NCBI GenBank assembly: GCA_029907715.1
Contig: JARYLI010000003.1
Location: 62,001 to 126,000 of the forward strand
From: Methanothrix sp.
GTDB lineage: Archaea; Halobacteriota; Methanosarcinia; Methanotrichales; Methanotrichaceae
DNA length: 64,000 nucleotides
Reading direction: 5' to 3'
The notes beneath the pieces are model-generated. The model was given only the letters and a program-made list of their open reading frames with translations, did no database searches and was not told where the DNA came from. Within the stretch, counting starts at the first letter, position 1. Every line of letters begins with the position of its first letter. Below are positions 55,706-63,364 of the stretch, one piece after another. The position numbers and the translations under genes are program-made.

Positions 55706-55816
55706 TGTCATGAACCGGTCTTTGGCATAACACCTTATGACTTCGCGTTAGTTGTGCCCCAACAGTTCGCGGATCCACTTGTCATGAACCGGTCTTTGGC
55801 ATAACACCTTATGACT
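55706..55816 (+). repeat. 37-bp perfect direct repeat separated by 37 bp
   Basis: An identical 37-bp sequence beginning TGTCATGAACCGGTCTTTGG occurs at 55706-55742 and 55780-55816, with 37 bp of unrelated DNA between. The right part contains a small dyad (CATAACACCTTATG). The sizes mimic a two-repeat CRISPR unit, but no cas genes or further repeats are present. The surrounding 55574-56339 gap otherwise holds a delta and an alpha copy. Confidence 0.8.
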
Positions 55817-55833
55817 CCTGTGTTGCCACATGC

Positions 55834-55952
55834 GTATTTGCTCAATATGGTGGGCGTGCTTGAGGTACCGATCAAGTGAAGCTGCTATGGCAGAGTCGTT
55901 CATCCAGAGATCCGTCGAGATGGCAATTTAGCCCAACGTATTGAGCATGTTC
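55834..55952 (+). mobile_element. Delta-type miniature element, copy 3
   Basis: GTATTTGCTCAATATGGTGG at the left and ACGTATTGAGCATGTTC at the right; the interior (CAAGTGAAGCTGCTATGGCA) matches 32632-32747 in the same orientation. Confidence 0.85.
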
Positions 55953-56116
55953 TCACATGCTGTTGCAGGAAAACAGGCAGACGATCCCCTCGTCGGGGAA
56001 TGCCTTACAACCTGGTTACCAGCTGACTTACCAGTTGCACCTTTCCGCCATCAGATCTGGGGGAGGGGTGAGCGCATTCGGCAGCACAGATGACGCCAAA
56101 CAAAGAGGGACGCAAA

Positions 56117-56269
56117 CGCTCTTATCCATCTGTTAACTTGTTGAAGAGGTACTTCTCCTGCCATGCGCTCTTTTCGACTTATCTTCGACTGCGTTGAAGG
56201 CCTGGCGAGGGATGAGTGCGTTCAGCAACCTCCCTGCATGACCTCCAGGTTGCTTAATACAAAAGAGCG
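56117..56269 (-). mobile_element. Alpha element with epsilon insertion and 8-bp duplication
   Basis: A 153-bp reverse copy flanked by GACGCAAA on both sides (56109-56116, 56270-56277). An extra TTCGACTTATCTTCGACTGC segment (56172-56200) accounts for the added length. Confidence 0.92.
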
Positions 56270-56339
56270 GACGCAAATTTTCTGGCTCATCGATTCTTTT
56301 TTATCATAGATGCACATAACAGCACGCGGGTAGATACTG

Positions 56340-57644
56340 ATGTCTGGATACTGGGATCCGCATATGGAGCGCATGCCAGCTGAGGATCTTAAAGCGCTCC
56401 AGCTTGACCGTCTGAAGGCCGTAACTAGATACGTCTATGATCACTCGTCGTTTTACAGGCAGCGCTTCGCTGAGGCAGGCGTCACACCTGATGACGTGAA
56501 GGAGCTGGATGACATAACGAAGCTTCCGTTCACAAGAAAGGTCGATCTTAGAAATACATATCCAACAGGAATGTTCTGCCTTCCGAAGAACTGGGTCGTG
56601 AGATATCATGTCTCCAGCGGCACAACCGGCAAGCCGACGGTGGTTGGATACACGAAGGGCGATATTGAGACCTGGACAGAGTCGCTCGCGAGAGCCCTGA
56701 CATCCATCGGGCTGGGCAGAAACGATGTAATCCAGGTCGGCTATGGCTACGGTCTCTTCACAGGGGGTCTCGGCCTCCATTACGGGGCGGAGAGGATCGG
56801 TGCCGCGGTGCTCCCAACAAGCACGGGCAACACGGAGCGCCAGATCGAGCTGATGCAGGACCTGGAGAGCACCGCGATAGCATGCACACCATCATACTTC
56901 CTCCACATAGCAGAGGTCGCTGAGAGGATGGGTGTGTCCATAAGAGAGGACACAAAGCTCAGGGCAGGCATCTTCGGCGCAGAGCCGTGGTCTCTTGAGA
57001 CTAGAAGGAGGATAGAGGATATAACAGGCATCAAGGCCTACGACATATACGGGACCAGCGAGATAAGCGGGCCGCTCTTCACGGAGTGCCAGCACCAGAA
57101 CGGGATTCATGTGTGGGCAGATATGTTTCTCATAGAGATCATCGACCCGAAGACAGGGGAACAGGTCGAGGATGGAGAAACAGGAGAGCTGGTCGTCACC
57201 ACGCTGAACAAGTGGGCGATGCCCCTCATAAGATACAGGATAGGGGATCTCACAATCAGGGAGTCTGAGCCGTGCGAATGCGGCCGCACACACCCGAGGA
57301 TAATGAGAGTTCTCGGCAGAACAGATGACATGCTGGTCATCCGCGGCATAAACGTCTTCCCCAGCCAGATTGAATCCGTGCTTATGAACATACCCGAGGT
57401 TGGGCCGCACTACCAGATTATTGTCAGCAGAGAGGGCGCTCTTGACGTGATGAAGGTCAGGGTGGAACTCACCGACAGGGGCTTCAGCGACAGAATAGGC
57501 GATCTTATGGCGCTGAACAGGAGGATATCCAAGGAGCTGAAGAATGTGCTCAACATATCCGCAGAGGTTGAGCTGGTGGAGCCGGGCGTCATACCGCGCT
57601 CAGAAGGAAAGGCAAAAAGGGTCATAGATACCCGTAAGGTGTAA
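56340..57644 (+). CDS. paaK: Phenylacetate-CoA ligase (PaaK family)
   Basis: Adenylate-forming acyl-CoA ligase acting on aryl acetates. The 434 residues include the AMP loop VSSGTTGKPTVVGYTKGD (91-108), YGTSEISGPLFTEC, PLIRYRIGDL and the C-terminal hinge LGRTDDMLVIRGINVFPSQ. In methanogens such ligases, with aromatic oxidoreductases, can salvage aryl acetates into Phe, Tyr and Trp. It is followed 14 nt downstream by an ACT-domain gene, the common partner in this genomic context. The ATG at 56340 has no strong SD. Confidence 0.93.
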   Translation: MSGYWDPHMERMPAEDLKALQLDRLKAVTRYVYDHSSFYRQRFAEAGVTPDDVKELDDITKLPFTRKVDLRNTYPTGMFCLPKNWVVRYHVSSGTTGKPTVVGYTKGDIETWTESLARALTSIGLGRNDVIQVGYGYGLFTGGLGLHYGAERIGAAVLPTSTGNTERQIELMQDLESTAIACTPSYFLHIAEVAERMGVSIREDTKLRAGIFGAEPWSLETRRRIEDITGIKAYDIYGTSEISGPLFTECQHQNGIHVWADMFLIEIIDPKTGEQVEDGETGELVVTTLNKWAMPLIRYRIGDLTIRESEPCECGRTHPRIMRVLGRTDDMLVIRGINVFPSQIESVLMNIPEVGPHYQIIVSREGALDVMKVRVELTDRGFSDRIGDLMALNRRISKELKNVLNISAEVELVEPGVIPRSEGKAKRVIDTRKV

Positions 57645-57658
57645 TGGAGGGGTTTTTG

Positions 57659-58093
57659 ATGAGCGAGATAAAGCAGATATCACTTTTCGTTGAGAACAGG
57701 CCTGGCAGGATGGCCAAGGTCTCGAAGACGCTTTCCGATGCTGGTGTCAACATAAGAGCGATGACCATTGCAGAGGCCGGCGATTTTGGTGTTATACGAA
57801 TGGTTGTTGATGACCCGCAGAAGGGTTATGAAGTTCTGCGCAACTCCGGCTTCACTGTATCGATGACAGATGTGCTTGCGGTTGAGATGCGGGATACGCC
57901 CGGCGGGCTATACGAGATAGTCAGCGCACTGGGGGAGAACAACATCAACATCGATTACGCATATGCATTCGTTACCGCGAAATCGGAGAAGGCGATGCTT
58001 ATAATGCGTGTCGATGATATAGAGGCCGCAAGGAGAACTCTGAGCTCAAGGGGCGTCAAGATAGCAACACCAGAGGAGATACAGAAGATCTGA
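57659..58093 (+). CDS. Tandem ACT-domain amino-acid-sensing protein
   Basis: 144 residues containing two ACT domains: QISLFVENRPGRMAKVSKTL, then a second starting VEMRDTPGGLYEIVSALGE. Such proteins bind amino acids and are usually allosteric regulators. Its position directly behind paaK suggests control by an aromatic amino acid. The ATG at 57644 overlaps the paaK stop. The ATG at 57659 lies exactly 8 nt after GGAGG and is preferred. Confidence 0.88.
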   Translation: MSEIKQISLFVENRPGRMAKVSKTLSDAGVNIRAMTIAEAGDFGVIRMVVDDPQKGYEVLRNSGFTVSMTDVLAVEMRDTPGGLYEIVSALGENNINIDYAYAFVTAKSEKAMLIMRVDDIEAARRTLSSRGVKIATPEEIQKI

Positions 58094-58222
58094 AGAGCGA
58101 CGCTCCAGGGATGGCAGGATCAGAGTTTGAGTGAGAGACCTGTACAGGCATCGATCTGTGCAGGTTTTCCATCCCTGCAGAGGTTCATGCTGCTGCCTTT
58201 CGGAGCCCGAACATCTGTTTAA

Positions 58223-58346
58223 CGCTCTTATGTGGTTGGCAACTTGGGGGCTGTGTGGTTTGGCTGCTGTAAGCATTCGTTCATCTGCCATGAACGCATA
58301 GCAGGACCAGTGCCTCTTTGGGCAAGTTATCGGATGGATAAGAGCG
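58223..58346 (+). mobile_element. Alpha miniature element
   Basis: A 124-bp copy with perfect CGCTCTTAT/ATAAGAGCG ends. The flanks CTGTTTAA and CTGTTTAT match at 7 of 8, a slightly decayed duplication. A beta remnant begins 5 nt further on. Confidence 0.9.
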
Positions 58347-58351
58347 CTGTT

Positions 58352-58386
58352 TATAGTATTCCGCATAAGTTGCTATAATACTATAA
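58352..58386. mobile_element. Beta end remnant
   Basis: TATAGTATTCCGCATAAGTT, then GCTATAATACTATA: one beta terminus followed by an inverted TACTATA, as if the element collapsed to its two ends by internal deletion. Confidence 0.65.
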
Positions 58387-58389
58387 ATC

Positions 58390-58513
58390 GAACATGCTCA
58401 ATACGTTGAGGTAAATTGCCCTATGGGAGTATTTCTGGATGAACGACTATGCCCGATGATAGCGGCTTCACTTGATCAGTAACTCAAGTACGCTCACGAT
58501 ATTGAGCAAATAC
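58390..58513 (-). mobile_element. Delta-type miniature element, copy 4
   Basis: GAACATGCTCAATAC at the left and ATATTGAGCAAATAC at the right, inverted relative to the copies at 32632 and 55834. It ends 21 nt from the rfcS stop. Confidence 0.85.
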
Positions 58514-58533
58514 TTTAAATCCTACCATGGATA

Positions 58534-59505
58534 TCACGTGGCAGTCGACTTTGACAGCCCTGTGAGGGCCATGTAGGCTATCAGCGCCTCAAGCTGTATC
58601 CTCTCGTTCGCCCCCTCTGTTATCCTGAAGTCGATCTCTCCAATCCGGTTGATCATCCTGACCTTATCTGCATCAGGCACATCCAGATCGAGCATCTCAC
58701 GGTGGATCTGGACCACCACGTCCTGGCCTGAGAGCCCCTGTACAAGGAGAAGATCGTCGAGCTCGTTTCTCGCGCCCGCAAAATCCCCGGATATCGCCAT
58801 TTTTATCAGATTCCTGATCTGCTCAGGCCTCGCCATCGATGTTATCTGGTAGATCGTGTTCATGTCCACCTTATCGCTTATCAGGGCCGCGGCCTGGAGC
58901 GCGTTTATTGCCTTCCGCATGTCTCCCCTTGCGACATAGTTTATGGCCTCGATGCCATCTTCAGTTACCTCCACGCCCTCCTGCTCCGCGATGTACCTGA
59001 TTCTCTTCTCGATGGCCTCCGGAGTCAGAGCCCTGAATCGGTAGACCGCACATCTCGACTGTATCGGCTCTATGATCTTCGAGGAGTAGTTGCAGGAGAG
59101 TATGAACCTGCAGGTCGCGCTGTACCTCTCCATTGTTCTCCTGAGAGCAGACTGCGCATCGCTTGTCAGCGCATCCGCCTCGTCAAGAAATATCACCTTG
59201 AACTCGGCACCTCCCAGAGGCGCCATCCGGGCGAAGTCCTTGACCTTTGTGCGAACGACATCTATGCCGCGCTCGTCAGAGGCATTTAGCTCGATGAAGT
59301 TATCCCTCCATCCCTCGCCGAATATCTCGCGCACTATGCTGATCGCAGCCGCTGTCTTCCCGACACCCGGCGGCCCTGAGAAGAGGAGATGGGGCAGGTT
59401 TCTCGTGGCCACGTACGACTTGAGGCGCCTGACTATCTCCGGCTGGCCCACAATCTCATCCAGGCTCGTGGGCCTGTACTTCTCAATCCAGATCTCCTCT
59501 TTGAT
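58534..59505 (-). CDS. rfcS: Replication factor C small subunit
   Basis: Clamp-loader AAA+ subunit that opens PCNA. Walker A is [10 protein letters not shown], Walker B is IFLDEADAL, sensor 1 is [10 protein letters not shown], and the SRC arginine finger is in IQSRCAVYR. The first canonical start (GTG, 59451) would remove the conserved entry, but the frame upstream encodes [20 protein letters not shown], the standard RfcS N-terminus. No ATG/GTG/TTG precedes it. GGAGG at 59513-59517 lies 7 nt before an ATC at 59505, where I place the start. Confidence 0.93.
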   Translation of the reverse strand: MKEEIWIEKYRPTSLDEIVGQPEIVRRLKSYVATRNLPHLLFSGPPGVGKTAAAISIVREIFGEGWRDNFIELNASDERGIDVVRTKVKDFARMAPLGGAEFKVIFLDEADALTSDAQSALRRTMERYSATCRFILSCNYSSKIIEPIQSRCAVYRFRALTPEAIEKRIRYIAEQEGVEVTEDGIEAINYVARGDMRKAINALQAAALISDKVDMNTIYQITSMARPEQIRNLIKMAISGDFAGARNELDDLLLVQGLSGQDVVVQIHREMLDLDVPDADKVRMINRIGEIDFRITEGANERIQLEALIAYMALTGLSKSTAT

Positions 59506-59725
59506 CGGAACCCCTCCAAGAACTCATTCCGCAGATCGATATATCAAGATTCCCTCACTGTGTGCGTGCGGCATGCGAGGCAGCTGGATTCATGAGGTGT
59601 TATGCCTGTGCGCGCTGATCCCGACTGCCCCCAGCGGCCGGGTCAACAGCCGAATGCCTCAGTAATCGGATGTTACGTCAATCGCTGTACGATTCGGGGT
59701 GCAGAGAAAAATGTGGACAGTGTGA

Positions 59726-60325
59726 TCATTTCACCTGTCCGAGCGGGAGTATGACCCTTCCATGCGCCTCGTTCAGAACCTGGGCAAGGGCTGTGTATAT
59801 CGCGGAGAGGCCGCAGATGATCCCTTCATAGCCAGCCAGCGTCCCTATCGAAGCGCTGCCCGTTGCATCTCTGGCCGCGAGCAGGAAGAACAGTATCGCC
59901 AGCGAGAGGAAGACGAACTGCAGGGCTCTGTTCGCTCTCAGTGTCCCGAAGAACATGACTGCAGTGAACAATCCCCACATGAACAGGTATGCTGTCATTG
60001 CGGGGAGAGATGCCTTCTCTCCGAGATTCATGCCGGGCATGAGTATCAGACCGACCAGCGTGAGCCAGAAGAGGCCGTAAGAGGTGAACGCTGTGGTTCC
60101 GAAGGTGTTCCCCTTCTTCCACTCCATGATTCCGGCTATTATCTGTGCTATGCCTCCGTAGAAGATACCCATGGCCAGTATCATCGCGCTGAGCTCGAAG
60201 TAACCCGCATTGTGCAGGTTCAGGAGCACTGTGGTCATGCCGAAGCCCATGAGCCCGAGTGGGGCCGGATTCGCAGTGGTGTCGAGCACCTTGATGGTGG
60301 AGTCCAGCGCCTTATTCGTTGCCAA
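59726..60325 (-). CDS. Acetate uptake transporter (GPR1/FUN34/YaaH, SatP/AceP family)
   Basis: A 199-residue, six-helix membrane porter for acetate/succinate. The family signature N-P-A-P-L-G-L is at residues 19-25, followed by six helices. Acetate is the only methanogenic substrate of Methanothrix, so this porter would feed the central pathway. The start is TTG at 60325 with GGAGG 9 nt before it. A TATA box ATATAAAT (60390-60397) precedes a leader of roughly 40 nt. Confidence 0.93.
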   Translation of the reverse strand: MATNKALDSTIKVLDTTANPAPLGLMGFGMTTVLLNLHNAGYFELSAMILAMGIFYGGIAQIIAGIMEWKKGNTFGTTAFTSYGLFWLTLVGLILMPGMNLGEKASLPAMTAYLFMWGLFTAVMFFGTLRANRALQFVFLSLAILFFLLAARDATGSASIGTLAGYEGIICGLSAIYTALAQVLNEAHGRVILPLGQVK

Positions 60326-60389
60326 GTATAAATCCCTCCTTCATTTGTGACATCTGGCGAAATCATAATATTAATTTGTTACCCTAAAG

Positions 60390-60397
60390 ATATAAAT
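60390..60397 (-). promoter_or_regulatory. TATA box of the acetate porter gene
   Basis: On the minus strand ATTTATAT within an A/T-rich block, about 65-72 nt before the TTG start. The transcript would begin near 60365 and carry an SD-containing leader. Confidence 0.55.
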
Positions 60398-60481
60398 TAA
60401 AAATAATGCGGTTTGTTTGTTCCATGACACATTTAAATACGAAAATGAATCAAATAGAACGATAAATTATTTCAAATGCTG

Positions 60482-60588
60482 CATCTCAGGTCAAATATCG
60501 CGATGCTCGACGCTGGCACCATAGACCCCACGACCAGGATACACAAGAACTATCCCCGCCCATCTCAGGTCGAATATCGCGATGCTCG
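60482..60588 (+). repeat. 28-bp direct repeat
   Basis: CATCTCAGGTCAAATATCGC and the following GATGCTCG at 60482-60509 recur at 60561-60588 with a single mismatch, 51 bp apart. They lie in the 60326-61022 gap between the acetate porter and afpA, with an alpha and a gamma copy downstream. Confidence 0.8.
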
Positions 60589-60656
60589 TGCGGGCTCAAG
60601 CTGCTGGATGGCCTGTTCATGTCGCCGGATCGTTTCGCTGAATGGCATTTCAGGAA

Positions 60657-60779
60657 CGCTCTTATGTGTTTGGCAACTTGTTGGCGTGCAATGTGGCTGC
60701 TGAACGCACTTATTCGTTCAGCAGGAATGCATAGCAGGACCAGTTATTCTATGGGCAAGTTATCAAATGGATCAGAGCG
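60657..60779 (+). mobile_element. Alpha miniature element
   Basis: A 123-bp copy with ends CGCTCTTAT / ATCAGAGCG. Flanks TTCAGGAA and TTCAGTAA match at 7 of 8. Confidence 0.88.
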
Positions 60780-60862
60780 TTCAGTAATTGGCATCACGAC
60801 ATGGGATCACGAATCCTTGTGATCACATGCTGTAGACCTCAATGACGAATTGGGATTTTATC

Positions 60863-60978
60863 TGTTGTGTTGAATAATGTTTGAGAATCCTATAGCAGAG
60901 ACTCACTTCATACAAATTACAATTATAGTAAAAATCGATAGCGATCGACATTTTATGTCACAATTATTCAACGCAGCA
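60863..60978 (+). mobile_element. Gamma miniature element, copy 3 (uninterrupted)
   Basis: TGTTGTGTTGAATAAT at the left and ATTATTCAACGCAGCA at the right are inverted repeats. The interior CAAATTACAATTATAGTAAA is the reference for the interrupted copy at 52005. It ends 45 nt before the afpA ATG. Confidence 0.88.
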
Positions 60979-61022
60979 ATTTTATCGAAAATTTTATGCA
61001 GATCCTGAGCTTCGTGTATATC

Positions 61023-61592
61023 ATGCCTGACAGAAAACCAAAGGTGGCCTGGGGAATAACCGGAAGTGGTGACAGGCTTCCAGAGATTGTGGACATGATG
61101 AAGAACGTCCAGGAGATCTACAGGGATGTTGTGGATATCAGGGTATACATATCGAGGGCAGGGGACCAGGTGATCAAGTACTACAAGCTCTTCAACGAGC
61201 TGGAGGCGAACTTCGACAAGATCTGGGTGGAGGCGAATGCGAACGCCCCGTTCCTGGCAGGACAGCTGCAGCTGGGAAAGTTTGTTTTCCTCATCATAGC
61301 ACCTGCGACATCCAACACTGTGGCAAAGATCTCCCTGCGGCTGGCGGATACGCTTCTGACCAATGCAGCGATAATGGCGCAGAAGGCATACGTGCCGCTG
61401 TACATAATGCCATCAGACTACGAGGAGGGCGTTACCACCACTAGGCTGCCTGACGGAAGGGATCTGAAGCTCCGGATCCGGCGTGAGGACGTGGAGCATG
61501 TGAAACGTCTTGAGGCGATGGAGGGGACATTTGTTTTGAGAAGGGTCGATGAGATCCCAGCGGTATTCGAGAAGCACTTTGGCAGGCCGTGA
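61023..61592 (+). CDS. afpA: Archaeoflavoprotein AfpA
   Basis: A 189-residue FMN-binding HFCD-fold protein; in Archaeoglobus it accepts electrons from ferredoxin. VAWGITGSGDRLPEIV and IIAPATSNTVAKISLRLADT parallel the DmrB paralogue at 48292, but the Cys-rich ferredoxin insert is absent and is replaced by SDYEEGVTTTRLPDGRDLKL. ATG 61023 gives MPDRKPKVAWG; ATG at 60996 only adds non-conserved residues. The promoter lies between the gamma element and the start. Confidence 0.88.
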   Translation: MPDRKPKVAWGITGSGDRLPEIVDMMKNVQEIYRDVVDIRVYISRAGDQVIKYYKLFNELEANFDKIWVEANANAPFLAGQLQLGKFVFLIIAPATSNTVAKISLRLADTLLTNAAIMAQKAYVPLYIMPSDYEEGVTTTRLPDGRDLKLRIRREDVEHVKRLEAMEGTFVLRRVDEIPAVFEKHFGRP

Positions 61593-61595
61593 CCT

Positions 61596-62066
61596 TCAGC
61601 TATGCCATACAGAAGCGAGAATGCCCACGGCCAGCGCGACGAGCGTCTCCCCAGCCCCGAGACCTGGTGCTGTCCTCACATTTTTTGCAGCTTCTGCGTC
61701 TTCTTGGTTGACATTCCTTAATGATTCTGTGGGGCTAGCCAGTATGCCCTCTATAACATCCAGGACGACCAGATCTCTATCCCCGCCAGCGTAGATGTTG
61801 ATGACCTGGAGATCTATACGCTTCACGCCGTAGTGGACAAAGTGATCTCCGATCCCGAGGACAGATGATGCGACCGGAGACCCGCTGCTGTAAAGCGTGA
61901 GCCACACCTTGCCTGCCTGCAGGTCCACATCCTCCACCACAAGCGTGAGGTTTCCGGCGAACTGAAGCGCTTCTCCTGTGGTCAGCATTACGGTCACACC
62001 GCAGGAGCCCGGCTGCATGCACGCACACAGAATGAGCGCAACCATCGCTTTTAAGAGCGATCTCAT
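61596..62066 (-). CDS. Exported protein with an S-layer-type domain
   Basis: 156 residues. A signal peptide (LLKAMVALILCACMQPGSCG) is followed by one domain resembling half of the methanogen S-layer duplication domain: LTLVVEDVDLQAGKVWLTLYS, then VLGIGDHFVHYG and INIYAGGDRDLVVLD. A C-terminal hydrophobic helix (GAGETLVALAVGILASVW) may anchor it. The usual S-layer proteins have two or more such domains and are far longer. GGAGG lies 6 nt before the ATG at 62066. An upstream small frame overlaps this ATG. Confidence 0.72.
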   Translation of the reverse strand: MRSLLKAMVALILCACMQPGSCGVTVMLTTGEALQFAGNLTLVVEDVDLQAGKVWLTLYSSGSPVASSVLGIGDHFVHYGVKRIDLQVINIYAGGDRDLVVLDVIEGILASPTESLRNVNQEDAEAAKNVRTAPGLGAGETLVALAVGILASVWHS

Positions 62067-62134
62067 GCCAGCCCTCCTGAAGAGATGCGCAAAGAGCGGC
62101 ATAACTGCATCGTTTGTCCAAGACAGACAGCCAT
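62063..62134 (-). CDS. Possible 23-residue coupled leader frame
   Basis: ATG at 62134 opens 23 codons (MAVCLGQTMQLCRSLRISSG and three more) ending in a TGA that overlaps the next ATG (ATGA). The region upstream of it is a near copy (about 33 bp) of the translation start region of the S-layer-domain gene. It could be a translated leader or merely a by-product of that duplication. Confidence 0.35.
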   Translation of the reverse strand: MAVCLGQTMQLCRSLRISSGGLA

Positions 62135-62208
62135 GCCAGCCATCTCTCCTGAAGAGATGTGTAAAGAGAGCGAATCCGTCTCACACAGAAATTTATCCAC
62201 AGCAAATC

Positions 62209-63183
62209 TCACGCCCATCTGACCTCAACCTCATCTGTCCTGTAATTTGGCCTCACGCCGGAGCTCTCAACCGGCGTGCTCACGCCGCTCTTGAGCATCA
62301 CCAGACCTGTATATGCTATCATCGATCCATTATCGCCCATGAAGCGTCTCTCCGGGAGATAAAATCTCGCACCGCGCTCCTCGCACATCAGCCTGAGCAT
62401 CTCTCCGAGCCTCTGGTTGGCCCCAACGCCGCCGACGAGCATCGCCTCGTCCTTCTCTGCATGAGCCATAGCGCGCTCGGTCACCTCGACGAGCATCGCG
62501 AACGCGGTCTCCTGGAGGCTGTAGCAGACATCCGCCAGATCGTATCTCCTGGCGGCCTCTGTCGCAGCAGTCGCAAGCCCCGAGAATGAGAAGTCCATCC
62601 CCTTGACGGTGTAAGGAAGCGGTATGTACCCCTTTGCCTTCCTCGCGAGCTCCTCGATCCTCGGTCCTCCAGGATGTGGCAGGCCAACGGAGCGCGCGAA
62701 CTTGTCCAGCATGTTTCCCACGCTGATATCCAGAGTCTCGCCGAAGATCCTGTAGCGGCCGCGCCTGAGGGCGAGAACCTGGGAGTTGCCACCGCTCACG
62801 TACAGCACAGCCGGATCCCTGGCGCCGGTCTTCCATTTCCCGATCTCGATATGAGCTATGCAGTGGTTCACGCCGACCAGGGGGACACCGAGCTTCAGGG
62901 CGAGAACCCTGGCCGCAGTCGCGACAGTCCTCAGGCACGGCCCGAGGCCGGGTCCCTGTGAGAACGCGACCCCATCTATCTTTATTCCGAGATCTCTGGC
63001 GCCCCGGATCACCTCTCCAAGCAGCGGGCCGATGTGCTCTGAGTGGTGCTGCGCCGCCTCCCTTGGGTGTATGCCGCCCCTCGCAGGCGTGTATGTTGCA
63101 GCCCTCTCTATGATCACATCATCCTCGTTCACGATCGCTGCACTCAGGTTCCAGGCTGTGCCCTCAATACCAAGGACGTACAT
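62209..63183 (-). CDS. kae1: KEOPS subunit Kae1 (tRNA t6A synthase)
   Basis: Catalytic subunit that transfers the threonylcarbamoyl group to A37 of tRNA. The 324 residues show the ASKHA ATPase fold with GIEGTAWNLSAAIV, the metal ligands His107/His111 in VNHCIAHIE, YVSGGNSQV, KGMDFSFSGL and MGDNGSMIAYTG. ATG 63183 starts the conserved MYVLGIEGTA; the frame is open to 63240. Many euryarchaea fuse Bud32 kinase to the C-terminus, but here the protein ends after Kae1, so Bud32 must be separate. Confidence 0.94.
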   Translation of the reverse strand: MYVLGIEGTAWNLSAAIVNEDDVIIERAATYTPARGGIHPREAAQHHSEHIGPLLGEVIRGARDLGIKIDGVAFSQGPGLGPCLRTVATAARVLALKLGVPLVGVNHCIAHIEIGKWKTGARDPAVLYVSGGNSQVLALRRGRYRIFGETLDISVGNMLDKFARSVGLPHPGGPRIEELARKAKGYIPLPYTVKGMDFSFSGLATAATEAARRYDLADVCYSLQETAFAMLVEVTERAMAHAEKDEAMLVGGVGANQRLGEMLRLMCEERGARFYLPERRFMGDNGSMIAYTGLVMLKSGVSTPVESSGVRPNYRTDEVEVRWA

Positions 63184-63364
63184 GGCAGACTCCGCTGTCT
63201 TTGAAAGACTGCTCTCTGAGATCTGGCACGAAAATGGCATTGAATGCGATTTTCATCCACACAGGTGACCTCGCGTCATTTGTTCTCCACGATCCTGTGC
63301 CCTCAGATGCAGGACTTCCACCTCTTTATGCGTTTCGGCTGATCCCAGAGCCCACAGCTGCAGT

